DNA from: Perognathus longimembris pacificus
Lineage: Eukaryota > Chordata > Mammalia > Rodentia > Heteromyidae
Direction of reading: 5' to 3'
Length of the DNA stretch: 64,000 nucleotides
Assembly: GCF_023159225.1 (NCBI RefSeq)
Contig: NC_063171.1
Location: 39,959,378-40,023,377 of the forward strand
A model generated the notes under the pieces. That model was not told the origin of the DNA and searched no databases. It saw only the letters and a program-made list of their open reading frames with translations. The position numbers were made by a program, and so were the translations under genes. Positions 25,401 through 37,400 of this stretch are shown here, in pieces. Position 1 is the stretch's first letter. Every line of letters begins with the position of its first letter.

Positions 25401-28400
25401 AAGTAGTCTTGCAAACTTTTCTGCCTGGGCTGGCCTTGAATGGTGATCCTCCCAGCTAAGTAGCTAGGAATATAAGATGTGAGTTATCAATGTCTGTCTA
25501 CATCTCTAGTATAACTACTACTAACTTAAATAGTTTTATATTTTGCTCTACAATGTATTGCTATTATAAAGGTGGTGTACAGGGGGGTTACAATTACATA
25601 ATTCAGAGAAAGAGCGTATTCCTTTTTGGACAGTGTCACTCCTTCCCTTGCTCTCTCTGTTTTCCCCTCCCATTCCTACCCATAAATTGTGTAGTTCATT
25701 TTCAACATAGTGTTCAGTGAGTACCATTGCTCCTTTGTCCCTCAATTTCTGTGCCTCCCCTTACACACTCAAAGACATATAAATGAATAAACAGAACAAA
25801 AAGAAAACAGAAAGAATAAAAAGAAAAAAAACCTCTTGTTTTCATTTTCTGGAGTTCATTTCAATAAATATTTTGTATGATTAGATGCACATAGGCATTG
25901 TACCTTTGTGTTCTCTCCCAAGAGTATCCTCCTTTGGTCTCACTGTGTGTGAATTCATAGAGACCTGTGTAATTTATGATGTCCTGGTATTTTCGATTTA
26001 GCTTCCCCATATGAGAGAAAACATGTGCCTTTTGTCTCTGTGAGCTTGGCTTAGCTCACTTGATGTGATTTGTTCTAGGTCCATCCATTTCCCTGCAAAG
26101 GACATAGTAGTATTCTTTTTTTTATTAATTTAATTTATTTATTAATTGAACACAAATTTTTTTGACAAGGTGTTGTGCAAGAAGGGTACAGTTACATAGT
26201 AAGGCAGTGTGTACATTTCTTTCTTTTTTTGGCCAGTCCTGGGGCATGGACGCAGGGCCTGAGCACTGTCCCTGGCTTCTTCTTTTTTTGCTCAAGGCTA
26301 GCACTCTGCCACTTGAGCCACAGCGCCACTTCTGGCCATTTTCTGTATATGTGGTGCTGGGGAATCGAACCCAGGGCCTCATGTATACGAGGCAAGCACT
26401 CTTGCCACTAGGCCATATCCCCAGCCCTGTGTACATTTCTTGTGATATCTTACGCCCTGTTTTTCTATCCCTTCTCTAAGTCAGGTAGACATATATACAA
26501 TATACAATGTATCAAGAACATATACAGTAGCCACGTGGCCACGCCCAAGAAAGTTCGCCTATGGCTTTAAATGTACTGTTGATATTAGACAATATGTCGA
26601 CAGTAGTCTTATATGAACGTACATACATAGCTTTTGAGCTATTGTATTCCCCTGAGAGGTCAATTTTTGACCTTTATATGTTGAGTAATTGTTTGGTTTT
26701 AGTTACATACTGTTGGGTCGCTCCCCCAATCCTGTGGGGAATACTATTTGACAAGCAGTTTTTGGTTTCACAGACTTGGTCTCTATATAGTAGTATTCTT
26801 TATAATGGCTTTGTAAAAATCCATTTTATATAGGTACCACATTTTTTGGATCTGTTCCTCTGCTGTAGAGCATCTGCACTGTTTCCACAACTTGGCTATT
26901 GTGAATAGGGCAGCAGTGAACATGAATGTGCAATGTCTTGTATCCTGGCTGGTATCCTGGCTTGTGACATTCTGGGTAGATGCCCAGCAGTGCTATGGTT
27001 GGCTCATAGGGAAGGTCTAGTTTTTTGAGGGACCTCCAGACTTCTGTCCAGTATAGTTGTACTAGTTTGCATTCCCACCAACAGGCAATGGGGCTCCTTT
27101 TCCCCCACATCCTCACCACCACTTGTTTGAATTCAGAATGTTGGCCAACCTAACTGGGGTGAGATGGAATCTCAGAGCTGTTTTTTGTTTTTGTTTTTCT
27201 TTTTTTTGCCAGTCCCAGGCCTTGGACTCAGGGCCTGAGCACTGTCCCTGGCTTCTTCTTGCTCAAGGCTAGCACTCTGCCACTTGAGCCACAGCACCAC
27301 TTCTGGCCGTTTTCTGTATATGTGGTACTGGGGAATTGAATCCAGGGCTTCATGTATAAGAGGCAAGCACTCTTGCCACTAGGCCATATCCCCAGCCCTT
27401 AGAGTTGTTTTGTTTGCATTTCCTTTGTGGCCAGAGAACTCCTTGTATATTTTTGATATTAGGCCTTTGTCTGATGTATTGCTGGTAAAGATTTTTTTTT
27501 TTTTTTTTTTGCCAGTCCTGGGCCTTGGACTCAGAGCCTGAGCACTGTCCCTGGCTTCTTTTTGCTCAAAGCTAGCACTCTGCCACTTGAACCACAGCAT
27601 CACTTCTGGCCGTTTTCTATATATGTGGTACTGGGGAATTGAACCCAGGGCTTCATGTATATGAGGCAAGCATTCCTGCCACTAGGCCATATTCCCAGCC
27701 CGTGGGTAAAGATCTTGTTTTCCTAGTTCAGTAACTCTGTTCTTGGCTGTGCAGAAACTTTCCATTTTGATGTAATCCCATTTATCAAGTCTCTCTCCTA
27801 TCTGCTGTGTTCTTGGGACTCTTCAAAAAGTTTCTGCCTATGCCTATGAGTGTTTCTCCTACTCCCTCTTGAAGTAATTTCAAAGTTTCAGGTTTGACAT
27901 TGAGGTCTTTGATCCATTTTGAGTTGACCTTTGTACAGAGATCTACTTTTAGCTTTCTGCATATGAATGCCCAGTTTTTGGTTTATTTTGGTGTTTTGTT
28001 TTGTTTTTTTCCAGTTGGGAGCTTGAACTCAAGGCCTGAGCACTGTCCCTGGCTTCTTTTTGCTCACTCTGCCACTTGAGCCACAGCGCCACCTCTGGCC
28101 TTTTCTATATAAGCTGAGGAATCAAACCCAGGGCTTCATGTATACAAGGCAAGCACTCTTGCTACTAGGCCATATTCCCATGGCCCAGGTTTTGTTTTGC
28201 TTTTTTAAGCAAAAGACAAATTGTTTTTCTATGACATATCACATTATCTTTATCACATATTTTATCATAGCCCTTCTATTGATTTTTTTTTCTTTCAGTA
28301 CTAGAGATCACACCCAGGGTCTTATATGTGTTAGCCAAGCACTTTACCACTTAGTTACATCCTTGGCTCTTGGTCTTTTTGTGTATGTGTGCCAATCCTG

Positions 28401-31400
28401 GGTCTTGAACTCAGATACTGACTGGCTTCGAATTGAGACGCTCAGATCTCAGTCTCCTGAGTAGCTAGGATTACAGGAGTGAGCCACTGGCACCTGGAAG
28501 CTCTTGGCTTTATTATATAGACAAAGTTTTACTATGTAGTCCAGGCTGGTCTTGACTTGTGATCCTCCAGCCTCTGCCTTCTTAGTTTTGAGATTTTCGT
28601 CATGTGCTACTATGCCTGTCCATTGACCATAATTATTTCTCCTGTTGTTGTGAGGCTTCACCTAGACCTTTTCAAGCCCCCTCCCCCCCGCTTTTTCTTT
28701 TTTTTTTTTTTGAGTGCTGGGGATCAAACTTAAGACCTCTTATGTATTAGGCAAGTGTTGACTTCATCCCTGTGTGTAAATTTCTAACAATGGTATTATT
28801 CAATGAAGATTACAGACATAGATATGACTCTTGATATGTACTACCAAGTTGCCATCTATGAGTATGTGCATGTGTTAAGATAATTGTTTATGTTATATTG
28901 GGAGAAACATGGTTCCTAGCCCAGGTGCTATCCCTGAGCTCTTTTGCTCAAGGCTATTACTTTGAGCCACAGCTCCACTTCCAGTTTTCTGGTGGTTAAT
29001 TGGAGATAAGAGTCTCATGGAGTCTAGGAATGTGGCTAGTGGTAGAGTGCTTCCTCAGCATATGTGAAGCCCTGGGTTCAATTCCTCAGTACCACATAAA
29101 TGGAACAAGCAAAAGAGTAGTGCTGTGGCTCAGGTGGTAGACTGCTAGTCTTGAGCAAAAGAAGCTCAGGGACAGTGCCCAGGCCCTGAGTTCAAGCCCC
29201 ATGCTTAGGGGGAAAAAAAAGAAGGGTTTCGTGGACTTTGCTGTCTGGGCTGGCTTTGAATTATGATCCTCAGATCTCAGCCTTCTGTGTAGCTAAGATG
29301 ATAAGTGTAAGCCAGCACTCGGCAGAATGATTCTTCTTTTGTATTTCTTTAAAGTGTATTTAAACTTATTTTTTTGTTGTAAGAAGTCTATCATGATCTT
29401 ATACTTAATGATTTTTATTTTTTTTGGAGACAGAATCTCATTCTGTTACCCAGTGTGGCCTTGAATTTCTGGGCTTCCAAGTACCTTAAACAACAGGCTT
29501 GAACCACCATGCCTGTCTTATTGATTTTATGTCTTACTTTTACTGGTTCCCATTAGTCTGAACTCTTGTTTGAATGTTTTGTGAATAGTTTGTCTTTTGC
29601 CGTACTGGGATGAAACTTGGGACCTCACACATGCTAAGGAGGTGCTCTCACATCAGAGACTGTACCTCCAGCCCTTTTTCTTTGGTCCTGACGATAATTA
29701 CTAGCATTCACAAAACATATGAAATTTGTTATTGAGTAGCCACCAATGTGTACAAGGATTAGATGAAGAAAATGTGTATTTGAAAATATGTGGAATTAGT
29801 ATAGGGAGGATATTTTAGAAGAAATGTCTGGGAGGTGATATTTATTGTGATTGCTCTTTTCTCAGTTTGTTAGCTTTAGGACTGAAGCATTTTGAAGGGA
29901 CTGAGTTTCCAAAGCCTCTAATCAGCAAGTACCTTGTAACCTGCAAGACTGCCCACCAACTCACAGTGAGAATCAAGAACCTCAACTTGAACAGAGCTCC
30001 TAACAATATCATTAAAGTAAGTGTTCCCTGAAAACTCTCCTAAGGTTCCCTGCTCCATGTGTGTACTGTCTTTTTTCCCCCTTCTTCTTAGTGTCAGTGA
30101 AGAGAGGAACCTTTTATCCAAGGCTCATCTCTCCCACTGTTGTCGTAAATTAATTCCCATGTATGCCTTGTTAAGGACATTGATTCATTATTTTCCTCTG
30201 TAGTATCTTTATTCTCACCTCTCTTATGGATATGTCCTCTAAAGAAGAAATTACTCAAGTCATAAAAGGTTTTTAAAAATCTTTGGTTTCTTTTACATAG
30301 CCTTTTTTTACTTTCACCTTGCAAGGGTAGCCAATATTCCACTCGTGTTTTTCTTAACTCTTTTATTTATACAGTTTTACAGTAGGTACTTTATATGTAC
30401 AGGTATACTTTAAAGAGACAAGTAGTACTATGAGGCTTGTTATGAAAGTTTTTTTTTTCTCTCATATTAAGCAAGGTTTTCTTTGGGTTGCTGAGTTTCC
30501 TGCCACATCTAGGTAGCATCTTGTAATTGATATTTGATGCTTTAGATTTAGGCCTAATTTTATTAAACTTCAACCATTGAGGCTGAGCATTTAGTTTTCT
30601 TTTCACATGCCCCCCTCCCTGTTCTGTCTTCACTCCCCTCCTTAAAAAAAAAATGACCTCAGGGACTCAGATCCATCTTGTTCTTCTTATTATTTACCTT
30701 ATTTATTCATGGACGTATTTTTCTTTTTTTCTTTCTTTTTTTTTTTTTTTTTGGCCAATCCTGGGCCTTGGACTCAGGGCCTGAGCACTGTCCCTGGCTT
30801 CCTTTTTGCTCAAGGCTAGCACTCTGCCACTTGAGCCACAGTGCCACTTCTGGCCATTTTCTGTATATGTGGTGCTGGGGAATCGAACCCAGGGCCTCAT
30901 GTATAAGAGGCAAGCTCTCTTGCCACTAGGCCATATCCCCAGCCCCTATGGACGTATTTTCTGTTGGTCCTGGGGCTTGAACTCAGGGCAGAGGCACTGT
31001 CCCAGACACTCGGTGTGCTCAAGGCTAGCACTCTACCATTTGAGCCACATCACCACTTTTGGCTTTTTCTGAGTAGTTTATTGGCGATGAGAGTCTCACG
31101 GACTTTCCTGCCTGGGCTGGCTTTAAACCACGATCCTCAGATTTTAGCTTCCTGAGTAGCTAGGATTCCAGGCGTGAACAACCAGCACCTGGCTGTTATA
31201 TTTCTTTAAAGAACCTTTTAGATTCCAAGTCTGTTGGTTTTGCTCTAGGACCATAGTATCTTTTTTATTCTGCCGTTCTTAGGTTTTAAACTCAGGGCCT
31301 GGGTATTGTCCCTGGACTTTTTTGCTCAAGGCTAGGCTTCTACCACTTAAGCCACAACTCTACTTCCAGCTTTTTGGTGGTTAATGTAGATAAAAGTCAC

Positions 31401-34400
31401 ATAGACTTTCCTGCCTAGGCTGGCTTTGAACCTTGATTCTCAGTTCTCAGCTTCCTGGGTAGCTAGGATTACAGGTGTGAATTACTGGTGCCTAACTAAA
31501 AAAATTTTGTTTCATTAAGATTTTGTTGCTTCTTATCCAGCAAAATTTGTCTGAGTTTAAGATGTATATCAGTTTTTAAGTACATTGTTGTATGTATATT
31601 TTCTTTTCTTGTTGTTGTGGGCCTTGAACTTGGGACCTAGGTCCTGTTCCTGAGCTTTTTCTCCTCAAGGCTAGTGTGCCACCACTTTAAGCCACAGCTC
31701 TCCTTCCGGTTTTCTGGTGGTTAATTGGAGGTAACAGTCTCATGGATTTTTACTTCTGGGCTGGTTTTGAACCACAACCTGCAGACTCCTGAGTAGCTAG
31801 GATTACACATGTGAGTCACTAGTACCGGGCTATATGTGTATTTTCTAATATAGAGTATCATTATTGGTTTATTTGCCTATCTTTCCCACTAGTTTATAAA
31901 TTCCTTGAAAGTTGGAATTACTTCTTTTATATCTGTGCTCAGCTTTGTGCCACAGTGCTTGGTACACAGAAGACATTCAACATTTTTTTTTTTTAATATT
32001 TATTTTTGGCCAGTCCTGGGCCTTGGACTCAGGGCCTGAGCACCATCCCTGGCTTCTTCCCGCTCAAGGCTAGCACTCTGCCACCTGAGCCACAGCGCCC
32101 CTTCTGGCCGTTTTCCATATATGTGGTGCTGGGGAATCGAACTGAGAGCTTCGTGTGTAGGAGGCAAGCGCTCTTGCCACTAGGCCATATTCCCAGCCCA
32201 TTCAACATATTTTGAAAGAATAGATGTTCATTATCTATGGCGTAAACCCAATTCTCCTTTATTTACCCATCCTTCCATCCATCCATCTATTCATTCATCT
32301 ATCCATTCTTCATTGCTGGAGATCAGTACCAGTCCTCATGCATGTTAGGCAAAACTGTATAGCACTAAGCTGAATTTCCACACTTCCTCTCTCATTGATT
32401 CTGAAAATTGAATCATTTCCCCCCCTTTCTATGATATTTCCATCACTTATGTGAAAGTAGTTTTCAGGTGTTCAAGAGGAAGGTGAAGTCAGTATCTGCA
32501 GCTGTGGAGCAGGGACAAATCTGATACAAAGTTATTCTCACCAACTGCTTCTTTTTTCTCTGTGATGTAAAAGTTTTCCTTCCTCCCAATCTGTATGGAG
32601 ATTGCCAGTTAGGAGATTCTAAGTAATTATAAAATCTTTATAAATTTGAGATTAACAAAAGTATTTAGTATTTTTGGAAGGAATATAGCTTATGCTTTAG
32701 TTCCTCATCCTGTTTTTAAAATTTTTTTTATTAGGTAGTTGTACAAAGAGGTTTCAATTCCTTAAGTCAGTTATGAGAACAATGCTTCTTAGTGTTACCA
32801 TCACGCCTTCCGTTGTTCTCCCCCATTCCTGCTCAGTTTTATAAGAAGACTAAACAGCTGCCAATCCTGGTAAGGTGTTGTGAAGAGATCCAGCCACACC
32901 AGTGGAAGCCACCTGTAGAGCGGGAAGAACACCGACTCCCCTTCTGGTTAAAGGTACAGCCTTTCTCCTAAACGTCTGTTGGAGGCCTAAAGCCACCACA
33001 ACTTCTGGCAGAAATATCAAGGGCTACTGTTTTTTTTTTTTTTTTGCCAATCCTGGGCCTGAGCGCTGTCCCTCAGCTTCTTTTGCTCAAGGGTAGCACT
33101 CTACCACTTGAGCCACAGCGCCACTTCTGGCTTTTCCTGTTTATGTGGTACTGAGGAATCAAACCCAGGTCTTCATGCACGCTAGGCAAGCACTCTACCA
33201 CTAAGCCACCTTCCTACCCTCAAGGGCTTAACTTTAAGCTTCTCAAAATTTAGTTGTAGAATTCGGACTTACTAAGAAGTTTCTATCATATAGCCCTTCT
33301 CCTGTACTCTTCTGCTTTTCTCCTAGGTAATTCTGCAGCCATCCCAAAATAATGATAAAATGATAATTTCTAAAAATAAATTGAAAGAAGAGTTTGTAGA
33401 ATATATAATTGGAATGTGCATTTCTTAGAAATTTGATATATAGAAAGACCCTTCTTGGAAAGATAACTTGAAACTATCTGGGAAGGTCCTTAAGAATCTA
33501 GAAAGTCAAATCCATCACTGCTAACCTCCAAAAGCACTTCCTAGGTAGCTGCATCACTGCTACTTTCCAAAAGCAGCTCCCAGACCAGTGGGTCTCTGAT
33601 TTCCAAAAGCACTTCCTTAGCAAATGTGTCCTAGCTAGCCTCCAAGAGCAGTACTCAGGGTAGCAGTTCACAATTGCCTTATAAAAGTATTGTAGTCAAG
33701 TGACAGTCAAGTGAGTTCCATCAAATTCACTTGTTGCTTGTTAATTAATGAAGATGTCAGACAGAAGCAGCCCTTCTTCAATAGACTATATAAAACATGG
33801 AAGTTAGTAGCAATTGGTGGCTTTAGTCCCAATGTGAACCATGGAGAGCTCCTAAATGCAGCTGTTGAGGCCCTGAAAGCAACACTTAATGTCTTTTTTG
33901 TTCCATTAAAAGAACTGGCAGATCTGCTTCAAAATAAGAGCTCTCAAGGGCTGGGGATATGGCCTAGTGGCAAGAGTGCCTGCCTTATATACATGAGGCC
34001 CTGGGTTCGATTCCCCAGCACCACATATACAGAAAATGGCCAGAAGTGGCGCTGTAGCTCAAGTGGCAGGGTGCTAGCCTTGAGCAAAAAGAAGCCAGGG
34101 ACAGCACTCAGGCTCTGAGTCCAAGCCCCAGGACTAGCAAAAAAAAAAAAGAGCTCTCAAGAAAGTATTGTTGGTGAATTAAGGTGTAAGTCTATATATT
34201 TGGGCACTGGCTGTGGAAAAAGCAAAATGCAAAAACAGTGGCATCAAGAGAGGCACTGAAGTTATGCCTGAAGAAAAATGTGGTGGTAAAAATATGTAAA
34301 AGGAAATAGAGAGGCAGTGAAATAGAACATCTAGTACTCCTTGATGAAGAATCAAGACCTGTTAACTTACCTCCAGCATTAAAACATCCTCAAGAATTAG

Positions 34401-37400
34401 TATAGTAAGTCCAAAATGTCACTGCTTACCATATCTGGTATTTGAAGAGAAAAACTGGCTTGCTTTTTGTACAATATAAAACAGGCTTTCACAAATTTTA
34501 TATTGCTTTTTTCCAGTTTTGCAGAAAATTTACATTCTAGTTAGCTTCACAAAAGTAGAAATTATAAAAAATTTGTGAATGACAGTATACATTAAAAGGT
34601 ATGTATTAACAATATACCAGTATGTTGTTTTATTTGCTGAAGAAAATACTATCTTCTATTTTCATTTCATTTATTTATTTATTTGTTTGTTTATTTATTT
34701 ATTTTCCAGTCCTGGGCTTGGACTCAGGGCCTGAGCACTGTCCCTGGCTTCTGTTTGCTCAAGGCTAGTACTCTGCCACTTGAGACCTTTTTTTTTTTTT
34801 TTTTTTTTTGGCCAGTCCTAGGCCGTGAACTCGGGGACTGAGCACTGTTCCTGGCTTCTTTTTTGCTCAAGGCTAGCACTCTGCCACTTGAGCCACAGCG
34901 CCACTTCTGGCCATTTTCTGTATATGTGGTGCTGAGGAATCGAACCCAGGGCCTCATGTATAAGAGGCAAGCATTCTTGCCACTAGGCCATATTCCCAGC
35001 CCCTGTCTTCTATTTTTAATGATACACTAGGCACGACATGTAGTTCTGTAGAATCTTAAAATTTTTGTAATACTTTCAATTTGGTGAAGATGTATTAAGT
35101 TGTCTACATGCTTTTTTTCTAGCTGAATAAACCAAATCAAAGAAAAGGGGGGGGCATCTAGAAAGTCCTATATTTTCCCTCCTTTTTTTCTTTTTGGTGG
35201 TAGATACTAGTTTTTGAGCTTAGAAGTTTGAATTACTTGCTTATTCACCTAGTGCTGTACCTCTTGAACCATACTTGCAGCTCTTCTGTGTGTGTGCTGG
35301 TCCTGGAGCTTGAACTTAGGGTTTGGATGTTGTCCCTGAGATTTTTTTGCTCATTCTACTACTTGAGTTACAGTTCCATTTCTGGCTTTTTGGTGATTAA
35401 TTGAAGATTAAGAGTCTCACAGACTTTACTGCTCAACCTGTACAGGTTGGCCTCAAATTTCAATCTTCAGATCTCAGCCTCCTATGTAGCTAGAATTGGA
35501 AGTGGCACTGTGGCTCAAGTGGTAGAGCACTACTACCCTTGAGCTCAGGGACAGTGCCCAGGCCCAGAGTTCAAGCCCCACAACCGACCGAAAAAAAAAA
35601 AAAAGAGGAAAACTAAGTAGCTAGAATTGTAGACGTGAGCCACTACAAGCCTTTCTTTTGAAGTGGTTATTTTGGAGCTTGAATCTCTGCCTGGGCTGAT
35701 TTTTAACTATAATCCTCCGGATCTCAGCATCCTGAATAGGTCTGAATATAGGTATGAGCCACTGATGCCTGGTTTTCCCTAAATTCTTATGTTAAAGAGT
35801 GTTGGTGCGTGTTTCTGTATTCTCAATAGGCCAGTCTACCATCGATCCAGGAGGAAATGCGGAACATAACTAATGGTGCTACAGAGGAAGGAAATGTGAC
35901 TGGAACCACTGAGGGCAATGAAAAGCAAGACCAAGAAAAAGCCAGACCGGAGCTAGGAAATGAAACTCGGTACCCACTGCTGCTACCCAAGGATGTAGTA
36001 CTGAAACTGAAGCCTGTTTCCAAGCGTTTTTCCAGGAAGGCTTGGAGACAGAAGCGTTCATCAGTCCTGAAACCCCTCCTTATTCAACCTAGCCCTTCTG
36101 TCCTGCCTAGTTTCAACCCCGGGAAAATAGCAGCCTGGCCAACTCAATCTGAAGCCCCTGCAAGCAAAATGGTGGTTCAGATTCCTCATCTGATCCAGCC
36201 AGCCACTGTTTTACAGACAGTTCCAAGTTTCCCTCCCTTGGGTGAGCCCCAGGGGAAGGATAGTTTTGAGTCCACTACAGCACTGCCTGCTGTGCCTGCT
36301 GAGGCCAGGCCCAGCATCCCTTTGTCTGAGCCCCACACCCTACTCCCCTCTGCCCCTGTGCCCAAGGTAATGCTGCCCTCTCTTGCCCCATCTAAGTTTC
36401 GAAAACCATGTGTAAGGCGGAAACCCTCAAGAAGAAAAGGGGCCAAGGCTTCTCCCTGTGTGAAACCTACCCCCCTCATGCACCCTACTCCTGTTATCTT
36501 CACTGTCCCTGCTGCCACTGTGAAGGTTGTAAGCCTCAGCAGTGGCTGTAACATGATCCAGCCTGTCAATGCAGCTGTGGCCCCCAATCCCCAGACTATT
36601 CCCATTACTACTCTCTTGGTCAACCCTGCTCCTTTTCCCTGTCCATTAAACCAACCCCTTGTGGCCTCCTCCATCTCACCCTTAATTGTTTCTGGAAATT
36701 CTGTGAATCTCCCGGTACCATCTACCCTCAAAGATAAGACCCAAGTGAACACAGACATTGCTTGTCCTTTGGTTGAAGGAAAGAACGTCTCTCAAAGCCT
36801 GGAACCCAAGTTAGAACCCCAGGAACCAACTCCTCTCTGTGCTTCAGTCTTCCCCAAAGAAGAGCACAGCCCAGGGCCTCTCCCAGCAGATAGAGAATGC
36901 CAGGAAGGGTTGTCAGAGAGGCATGCCTGTGGTGTGACAGTTGTGAAATCTGAAATTCAGGAAGGGTTGTCAGAAAAGAGTACCTGTGGCTGGACTATAG
37001 TGAAAACAGAGGAAGGGAGGCAGGCTCCGGAGCCATTGCAGGAAAGCTTCCAGGAGTCCCTAAGTTCTTCCCACGGGGACTTAGAGGAAATAGTCAAGCT
37101 AGAACCTGAGGATCCTGTGGAGGAGATCTCCAGTGGGTTCCCTGAGCAGGAAATTTGTGATGAAATAAAAAATGAACACTCTGTTGAATTGAACACTGGC
37201 CCTCCAAGGGAGGAGCTGAGCAGCACTGGAGAGGCAAAGAAACTAATGATCCTGCAGAATGAGGAGTGCAGTCAGACAGCTGCCTCCCCTTCAGCTTCTC
37301 AAGAGCCTCCTGAGGAAAATACAGGTGGCGAGGTGAGCAAAAGATCACCAAAGAATGCCCCGTCCTCCAGAGACCCAGAAATGGCGCTTAGTAGTCCCCC

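Larger units (their letters stand above)
25545..28290 (-). mobile_element. Antisense L1 remnant with nested L1 and four SINEs
   Basis: Text such as TTTCCCTGCAAAGGACATAG, GTTTGCATTCCCACCAACAG and ATCCATTTTGAGTTGACC is typical antisense L1 3' sequence. No long L1 open frame survives. The right limit is uncertain. Confidence 0.75.

Noticed and set aside
26162..26479. Many 60-110-codon frames with recurring peptides such as [22 protein letters not shown] and [14 protein letters not shown]
   Set aside because: They are translations of IDL-Geo copies in both orientations; the recurrence comes from the repeat, not from a gene family.
25500..28300. Possible intact L1 protein
   Set aside because: Only 3' L1 text is present, repeatedly interrupted, with no long open frame on the antisense strand.
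33711..34118. 135-codon open frame resembling CDKN2AIP
   Set aside because: It joins a disabled retrocopy to a SINE; stops and frameshifts lie upstream and downstream, so it is not a gene.
36186..36758. 190-codon antisense open frame in the large GON4L exon
   Set aside because: It is the shadow of a conserved GON4L coding frame; the sense protein matches the orthologue throughout.
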